From assembly GCA_947650365.1 (NCBI GenBank), contig OX393555.1, forward strand, positions 12,896,340 to 12,960,339: a stretch of DNA of 64,000 nt. Direction: 5' to 3'. Shown here piece by piece: positions 57,585 through 64,000 of this stretch (position 1 is the stretch's first letter; every line of letters begins with the position of its first letter). This DNA is from Chamaelirium japonicum (taxonomy: Eukaryota; Streptophyta; Magnoliopsida; Liliales; Melanthiaceae). The notes under the pieces were generated by a model that saw only the letters and a list, made by a program, of their open reading frames with translations, was not told the DNA's origin and did no database searches. A program made the translations under genes and the position numbers.

Positions 57585-57646
57585 TGATCCAGCTCCCCAC
57601 CATCACCAACCAAAAAACAATCCGGTCCAGTCTCCCCGGTTCTCTG

Positions 57647-58390
57647 ATGGCCACACTCCTCTCTCCATCGGCCGTCTTCTCCGCCGCCTCGTCTCCCACC
57701 GCCGCCACCACCACCACCTCCCCTCCTCCAAACCCTCCCAAGATCCTAACGAAAGCCCACCTCCCACACCCCAAGCCACTCGCCTCGACGCTCACCGCCT
57801 TAGCCGCTGCCGTAGTCCTCTCCGCGCCGCCCTCCCCCGCCGCCGACGCCTTCCAACTCTACTACGGCACGGCCGCCAGCGCCGCCAGCTACGGCGGCTA
57901 CGGCGGCAACGCGAGCAAGAAGGACACGGCGGAGTACACGTACGAGGTGCCGGAGGGGTGGAAGGAGCGGCTGGTGTCGAAGGTGGAGAAGGGCACCAAC
58001 GGCACCGACAGTGAGTTCTACAACCCCAAGCGGCGGGCGGAGCGGGAGTACCTCACCTTCCTGGCCGGATTCCGGGCGCTGGCCCCGGTGGACGCCGTGC
58101 TCGGCAACCTGTCGCTGTCCGACGTGGGGCTGCAGGACCAGATCAATGGCGCGGACGCGGTGAGGGCGGAGGAGCGGCGGGACGGGAAGGGGCAGCTGTA
58201 CTACGCGTACGAGATCGAGGGGGCGGGGGCCCACAGCCTCATCTCGGTCACGTGCGCGCGCAACAAGCTGTACGCGCACTTTGTAAGCGCACCCAACCCG
58301 GAGTGGAAGCGGGATGAGGGCACCCTCCGCCGCCTCCACGAGTCGTTCAAGACCGTCGATGATCAGTCCCCGCCTCCTTTTGTGGAGTGA
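57647..58390 (+). CDS. TL19: Thylakoid lumenal 19 kDa-like protein, PsbP fold
   Basis: 247 codons, intronless, GC-rich. Residues 1-45 are a Ser/Thr/Pro/Ala-rich chloroplast transit peptide. Residues 46-68 (STLTALAAAVVLSAPPSPAA) form a lumen-targeting hydrophobic segment without twin arginines, so Sec-type import is likely. The mature part carries YGGYGGNASKKDTAEYTYEV, PEGWKERLVSKVEKGTNGTD, then SEFYNPK and LISVTCARNKLYAHFVSAPN. These match, from memory, the Arabidopsis thylakoid lumenal 19 kDa protein (a PsbP-domain relative). Its biochemical role is not established, though the family assists photosystems. The Met at 57647 is preferred to the in-frame Met at 57461 because it starts the transit peptide; upstream codons look non-coding. 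A transposon ends only about 210 bp upstream. Confidence 0.9.
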   Translation: MATLLSPSAVFSAASSPTAATTTTSPPPNPPKILTKAHLPHPKPLASTLTALAAAVVLSAPPSPAADAFQLYYGTAASAASYGGYGGNASKKDTAEYTYEVPEGWKERLVSKVEKGTNGTDSEFYNPKRRAEREYLTFLAGFRALAPVDAVLGNLSLSDVGLQDQINGADAVRAEERRDGKGQLYYAYEIEGAGAHSLISVTCARNKLYAHFVSAPNPEWKRDEGTLRRLHESFKTVDDQSPPPFVE

Positions 58391-58494
58391 ATCTTGTTAA
58401 TAGATATTCGAACCACAAGTTCTTGTATTCAGAATCCAGATACCCAAATTCTGCTTCTGCAATAAGTTTCCTCCCCTATGGTCGTGCTCGCCGC

Positions 58495-59266
58495 CTGTCG
58501 TCGCCCGCCGTCATTGCCGGACCTGTTCAAGTCGCCGCCTGTCCGTCACAGATCCCATCTAACCCACCGCCGTGTCCTCCTTCCTCCTACACTTGGTTCA
58601 TTTAGCTCAGGCCTCTTTACTATGCATTCGGTCATTGGAGGTTGAGTGCATCTACAGCTTATTCGACCACCGTTGAGAAGTCGGCCTCCGATAGCCGAAT
58701 GAGGCATAGACGCACTTATCCTCCAATGACCGAATGCATAGTCTAGGGAGTTAGACTAAAATGATCGAATGCAAAGAAAGAGAAAGAATGAGGGAAGAGG
58801 GAGGTGGCGATGGATTTCACAGGGCTGACTCCTGTGGATGTGAACAACAGAGGTGGGTGGCGTCTTGCATGAATGGGTGCTTGTCGTCGCCTGCCGCCAT
58901 TGCCAGACCTGTTCAAGTCACCGCCTGTCCGTCACAGATCTCATCTAACCCACCGTCGTGTCCTCCTTCCTCCAACACTTGGTTCGTTTAGCCCAGGCCT
59001 CTTTACTATGCATTCGATCATCGGAGGTTGAGTGCATCGACAGCTCATTCGACCACCGTTGAGAAGTCGGCCTACGATGGCCGAATGAGGTATAGACGTA
59101 CTTAGCCTCTAATGACCGAATGCATAGTCTAGGGAGTTGGACTAAAATGATCGAATGCAAAGGAAGAGAAAGAATGAGGGAAGAGGGAGGCGGCGATGGA
59201 TTTCACAGGACTGACTCTTGCGGATGTGAACGACAGAGGTGGGCAACGTCTTGCATGGAACGGGCG
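58495..59266. repeat. 386-bp tandem duplication containing hairpin MITE-like cores
   Basis: ACCTGTTCAAGTC starts at 58521 and 58907 and TATGCATTCG at 58621 and 59007, both 386 bp apart, with scattered substitutions. Each unit contains an inverted pair ACTATGCATTCGGTCATTGG ... CCAATGACCGAATGCATAGT (about 58619-58742 and 59005-59128). It lies directly beyond the lumenal protein gene. Confidence 0.88.
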
Positions 59267-59832
59267 GAAACGGTTGTGGCAGGCTTGAGTTGCCTCAATC
59301 CATAGGCCTAGCTCGTGTAAGGGTAAGATGGATATTTTTTAAAAAAATGTGTTGCCTCTAGTAATATGTATAGTATGAATAGCCAGACCAGGAAACCGTG
59401 GTGGTAATAGAAAACAGAGTAGACTCATCCATTTTGGAAGGGTGAATATAATTTCTGTTTTGCTAATTCCTCCCAACTAATAGGCGGATTAACAAAGTCT
59501 CCCTCGCATGTCAACCTTGATGTATTTTTTTGGGGAGTTAGTGAGTGGTCCCCAACATAGGATCCGGTTTAGCTAAAGGACAAACAAATGCAGTGGATGA
59601 AAATACCCTCCGTAACATTTTAAATTCTCACTTGAATGCCATCATTTTTGTTGAACCTATCCGAATGTATGCTGTCGAAGCTTCTCGCCTCTGCTACTCA
59701 CTGTCGCCAAAACTACTCGCTGCCATGCAACGAACCTAAACCTAACCGGAACCCTCCGTCCTCCATTCCTTCCTGTCTCTAATGATCGACGTCGCCCTGG
59801 CAGTAACGAGCTGCTGAAATTTGAGGTCACGC
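59267..59832. other. Intergenic, nothing recognised
   Basis: No supported gene. A 64-codon frame at 59545-59739 has no recognisable family. Confidence 0.5.
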
Positions 59833-59905
59833 CCGCTACTGTTGAAAATGTGGCTCCAAACAAGCCGCATACAAACTCCAAGGTTCGTGCGCGAAGAAAT
59901 GGTGA
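59833..59905. repeat. Repeat shared with 61956-62025
   Basis: TGTTGAAAATGTGGCTCCAA and the following AACAAGCC(G/A)CAT ... CCAAGGTT(C/T)GTGCGC occur in both places. On the minus strand both translate to a RTNLG..M.LVWSHIFN segment, so an old coding fragment may be dispersed here. The family is not recognised. Confidence 0.6.
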
Positions 59906-59943
59906 AAGACAGAGCACCAAGGGGAGAAGGATTGGTCAGCACA

Positions 59944-60595
59944 GTCGTGCGCACGACTGGTCCAGGTCGTGTAGGGGTGTGCATCGGTTCGAAACCGACC
60001 TATTTAGGCAAAACCCAAACCGATCCAACCTAGGTCGGTTTTGAGAATTTGCAATCCGATCCAAACCGATTGAGACTGGAATCCAATCCAATCCAATCCA
60101 ATCCAATTAAAATCGGTTTGGATTCGATTGGATGGTTGGTTTGGGCTTTGGCCCATATGCTTACTATTTTTTTTTTTTATTTGGACATAGTTTCAACTTT
60201 AAAATGATTATTTCAAAAATTATAAAATGATACTACATTACTTACCAAAATACCAAGTTATCAACAACAATACCATTATGTCCACAATATTCATATTCAT
60301 TAAATATTAAAAACAACAAAGTACAGTTTTAACAATTAAACAAAAGTTCACAACAGTTACCATTAAATTAGTAAATTATAAACCGGAGTCCGGTTCGGTT
60401 TAGGTCGGTTTTTAATTGATAAATCCGATAACCGATCCAATCATATCAGTTTTGAGAAATCCTGATCCAATCCGATCCGTTGAGAGTGTCGAAACCGATC
60501 AAATTCGGTCGGTTTGGTTTGGTTCGGTCGGTTTGGTTTGGATCCTGCACACCCCTAAGGTCGTGCGCACGACTAGTCCAGGTCGTGCGCACGAC
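59944..60595. repeat. GTCGTGCGCACGAC palindromes in 22-bp spacing
   Basis: A perfect 14-bp palindrome occurs at 59944-59957, 60560-60573 and 60582-60595. Removing the hAT MITE and one target copy leaves three tandem 22-bp units ending CTGGTCCAG or CTAGTCCAG. Confidence 0.85.
59972..60557. mobile_element. Non-autonomous hAT MITE, 586 bp
   Basis: The ends TAGGGGTGTGCATCGGTT and the complement of GGATCCTGCACACCCCTA are partly inverted. A perfect 8-bp duplication AGGTCGTG flanks it (59964-59971 and 60558-60565). The interior is AT-rich with AACCGATCC motifs and no frame. Confidence 0.9.
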
Positions 60596-60599
60596 TGGT

Positions 60600-61000
60600 T
60601 ACAGCAGTACGCAGGTGTGACGGTTCGGGCTGTGTTTTCTCGTGGAACATCTTTTCCAAGTCGGAAACGAATGTATGGTTATAAATAGATGATCCTATGA
60701 CGAAACTAGGAGATCATGGTGTCACAAAAGTAACCATAAGGAGAGATTAGAAGGTACCCCATCACCAAGGGGAGAGGGAAGGGGATCCATTGAAGGCGGA
60801 AGTTCTCGATGAGAGTTTTCTTCGGTGTTCTTCAGGGTGGAGGGCTACAGGATCTATTATATAAAGAGGGGTATCTCTTTGTGAGTATATGAGGAATTGG
60901 TTTGAAATAATTGTAATTGTATTCGGGTTTTTTCCATACTAGTAAATCCATCGATCGGTCGTTGCAGGAATTTATTGGGTGTTTTGCTTGTTTAGTCCTT
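60600..61000 (+). mobile_element. LTR-like segment (probable Copia LTR fragment)
   Basis: GGTTATAAATAGATG (TATA, near 60678) is followed by a G/A-rich leader. GTATTCGGGTTTTTTCCATA and GTAAATCCATCGATCGGTCG near 60917-60965 are reminiscent of Copia LTR R/U5 text. The palindrome repeats upstream could be its enhancer part. There is no second LTR, primer site or target duplication, so the call is tentative. Confidence 0.4.
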
Positions 61001-61955
61001 CTTGCTTGGCCTTGTCGGTGGTCGTCTCCACCGTGGTGCTTCTGCGCTACATCGTGTTTCGCTACACAACGGCCTCGGATCGCAACAGCTACCGCTGCCA
61101 CCTCTGTTGCGTGTGCCTACCTCCACCACCGCCACTCGCGCTTGAGAGAGATGGAAGATGAAGAGCAAGTGAGGATATTGTCGATTTTCTGAAGAAAATC
61201 ATAAACCATAGGCTAAAGGGATCTTACGCTTGTCGTGTTCACCGAAACGATCTATCATCAGAGACCTCTCACACATTAACCCTTTTTGTGTTTTTTGCAA
61301 ATACGTCAAGGTTTCTGTAAAGACCGACACGTACATGCATTTCACTAATGTGTGTACACAAATGTGCACACATAATACTGAAACTGTGTACATGAGGGAG
61401 GTTTTGCTCGTCGCCGGTCAGTGATCATCGCTGATTTAAACTCAATTCGGGGGCATAATGTGGGATAGGAGGACCGGATCTGCTAAAATCCAAACCGGTT
61501 CGAACCTGTTGGAGACGCTCTCAAGATGGAAGTTTCAACAGGATTAGTCCAAAATTTTATTTTGGCACTCCCCAAAACTTCATGTTTATTTAATTGCTTT
61601 GATTCATCTTCCCTGATATATGTTTATCCTAAATTTTAAAAATCAGGTCTTTTATCACGACTTCTCCAAATTCAGGATTCAGCTAACCTTAAATAATCTT
61701 CAATCATACATGCGACTAAATCATAAGCTCACAATCCAAGAGAACCACACGGTACACATGTAATGTTAACATCGGAAGCCACAAAAGAAATTACCACTCA
61801 TATTCCGGTTGCGCACGACGTGCACGGTCTAGTGAAACGTGATCTTTATGAACAAGGCTCTTCCATGTAAGAATAATTTGCTTGTACAAATCCTCCAAGA
61901 TTCCAGTCTCGAAAGACCCGATCATACAACAAAAACGCAAGACTAGAATATTGTT
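61001..61955. other. Intergenic, nothing recognised
   Basis: No supported gene. Short frames around 61030-61190 and 61230-61424 show no recognisable domains. Confidence 0.45.
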
Positions 61956-62030
61956 GAAGATGTGGCTCCAAACAAGCCACATGGCATCCCCAAGGTTTGT
62001 GCGCAAAGGAGCGGCGGAAGACGAAGCAAC

Positions 62031-62053
62031 GGGGGGGGGGGGGGGGGGGGGGG
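62031..62053. repeat. G23 homopolymer
   Basis: Twenty-three consecutive G residues within an otherwise purine-rich stretch. Confidence 0.93.
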
Positions 62054-62904
62054 AGCGGAAGCGGAGAAGAGGCAGCTACAGCCAGGAAGTTCGCTCGGGT
62101 GCCAAACAGGATTCTCGAGGGAGCTGGCTGGCCGAGCCCAGGAATGGTGCTACCAGGAAGTTCGCTCGAGAGAACTCTGGCTGGCAGCACGGATTTGAGG
62201 GTCTGGTCCTTGTAAACCTGACAACAAAGGCAATCAATTTAGTCTGTAGTCAATTCATAAACCAATAGAGTAGTCATGCTCTACTCGAACGGCGAACCAC
62301 TGGAAACGCAAATAATGATAATCCAAAGGGTGGTGAAAGACGCGCTTTGAGAATCAAAATTAATAGTCACATAATTAAGGAAAACATAGACACGTAAATA
62401 AATACCACCTTTACTAGACACAGCGCTTAATCCTCCAGATGACTAAAGCCGATGAGATCTGTACCACTCCAATCCAAGAGTTTTCGCCCTCCTCGTCACA
62501 CCCACACGAGCTCACTTATGTCCGTGAATGTGATTGAGAAATTGACACATGGAGTTGAGCTCAAATCAAGATGAGTGTTCAGCTTGTATCCTTTATGAAG
62601 GCTGCACTCTCGCATCCAATCAAAATGACAACTGTATCATTTCTATAAAATCAAGAAATCAAGATCCAAAGAAACTCCTCTTCATAAAAGTAACTAAATG
62701 ACTCCCGGTTTCATTTTTCTTTTTGTGCAACGCACCAGCTAAGAGACAATCCACCTTGAGTGGAGTCGGTAAAACGGTGCTTCATCCTTTCAAAGACAAA
62801 TTCTAATGAGAATCGCGAAGAAATATCATGAAAACTAAATTTGAAGATACAAACAAAAATCTTGGCCAAAATCACAGCCCTGTCTTGCAACTTCACTGTT
62901 CAAC
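62054..62904. other. Intergenic, nothing recognised
   Basis: No supported gene. GGAAGTTCGCTCG occurs twice (about 62084 and 62156). The remainder is AT-rich. Confidence 0.45.
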
Positions 62905-63944
62905 CAAAATAAACTAGCACTCTAAACTCGGAAATGGAATCACATCCACATTTCTCTTGGCCTTAAAAGGGAGTTTCATAATTAAATCATATAATTACAA
63001 GAATTGAACATGTTTAGATGCATAACCTAAGGCTAAACTAAGAGCAACCCATATAAACTAGCTCTCTACACTCGGAAATGGAATTAGATTCACATTTCTC
63101 TTGGCCTTAAAAGAGAGTCTTTCATAATTAAAGCATATAATTACAAGAATTGAACATGTTTAGATGCATAACCTAAGGCCAAATAATCTAAGAGCATCCC
63201 ATATAAACTAGCTCTCTAAACTCGGAAATGGAATCACATCCACATTTCTCTTGGCCTTAAAAGGGAGTCTTTCATAATTAAAGCATATAATTACAAGAAT
63301 TGAACATGTTTAGATGCATACCCTAAGGCTAAACTAAGAGCAACCCATATAAACTAGCTCTCTACACTCGGAAATGGAATCACATCTACATTTCTCTTGG
63401 TCTTAAACGAGAGTCTTTCATAATTAAAGCATATAATTACAAGAATTAAACATGTTTAGATGCATAACCTAAGGCTAAACTAAGAGCAACCCATATAAAC
63501 TAGCTCTCTACACTAGGAAATGGAATCACATCCACATTTCTCTTGGCCTTAAAAGAGAGTCTTTCATAATTAAAGCACATAATTACAAGAATTGAACATA
63601 TTTAGATGTATAACCTAAGGCCATATAAACTAAGAGCAACCCATATAAACTAGCTCTCTACACTCGGAAATGGAAACACATCCACATTTCTCTTGGCCTT
63701 AAAAGAGACTTTCATAATTAACGCATATAATTACAAGAATTGAACATGTTTAGATGCATAACCTAAGGCCATATAAACTAAGAGCAACCCATATAAACTA
63801 GCTCTCTACACTCGGATATGGAAGCACATCCACATTTCTCTTGGCGTTAAAAGAGACTCTTTCATAATTAACGCATATAATTACAAGAATTGAACATGTT
63901 TAGATACATAACTTAAGGCCATATAAACTAAGAGCAACCCATAT
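62905..63944. repeat. Tandem array of ~147-bp units, seven copies
   Basis: ACTCGGAAATGGAA (with variants) recurs at 62926, 63070, 63220, 63366, 63512, 63662 and 63810, spacing 144-150 bp. Units share TTTCTCTTGGCCTTAAAAG, TATAATTACAAGAATTGAAC and CATATAAACTAGCTCTCTA. Length varies through a small GCCATATAAACTAAG or AAATAATCTAAG insert. The array ends within a unit near 63944. Confidence 0.92.
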
Positions 63945-64000
63945 ACCTCCTCAACTGTATAGAAGTTTATCACAAAGTTAGTACTCACCACACCAAAACC

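Noticed and set aside
57461..57646. Upstream in-frame start for the lumenal protein
   Set aside because: The 62-codon extension is not transit-peptide-like and would precede a normal transit peptide starting at 57647.

Overview
The window is plant nuclear DNA, most likely from an angiosperm and plausibly a monocot. The evidence is plant-type organellar-targeted proteins, GC-rich coding sequences for CcmE, the AGP peptide and the lumenal protein, a plant-specific E-class PPR gene, and a heavy load of nested Copia, Ty3/gypsy-Tat, hAT and MITE insertions. I see no bacterial or viral genome organisation, and no tRNA or rRNA gene.

Four genes look intact. They are an AGP-peptide-like gene (9127-9333, +), mitochondrial cytochrome c maturation protein CcmE (15316-16092, -), an intronless E-class PPR gene resembling Arabidopsis At4g21300 (46827-49397, -), and a thylakoid lumenal 19 kDa-like PsbP-fold protein (57647-58390, +). 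They are separate single genes with no operon logic. Two act on organellar electron transport (CcmE, PsbP-like), and the PPR is probably an organellar RNA factor. A broken makorin (CCCH/RING E3 ligase) lies at 20590-21455 (-).

Layout. 1-3975: decayed Copia element cut off at its 3' end. 3985-8755: MITEs, foldbacks and a 1.5-kb TIR element, some nested. 8858-9333: AGP gene. 9640-14040: LINE remnant, an hAT-type MITE and an LTR-like piece. 14759-16805: CcmE flanked by a Tourist-like MITE and a foldback. 17489-20150: 230/241-bp tandem array with a 712-bp higher-order period. 23365-40668: complete 17.3-kb Ty3/gypsy Tat-lineage element with two ~2-kb LTRs and a perfect 5-bp target duplication. 41826-45829: 4.0-kb hAT element with a perfect 8-bp target duplication. 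46827-49472: PPR gene and a uORF. 52763-57435: probable PIF/Harbinger element carrying a dead Myb/SANT-like gene. 57647-58390: lumenal protein gene. 58495-63944: tandem duplication, hAT MITE, LTR-like DNA and a ~147-bp tandem array.

The most interesting object is inside the Tat element. Between pol and the 3' LTR, on the opposite strand, lies a long reading frame resembling the aminotransferase-like plant mobile domain. It is interrupted by one TGA and by a predicted 82-bp GT-AG intron that joins a second, coiled-coil exon in frame. A retrotransposon thus seems to carry a spliced, oppositely transcribed cargo gene. The same element has 204-bp in-frame repeats in its gag-protease region, and six in-frame nonsense codons in gag-pol that fit cytosine deamination.
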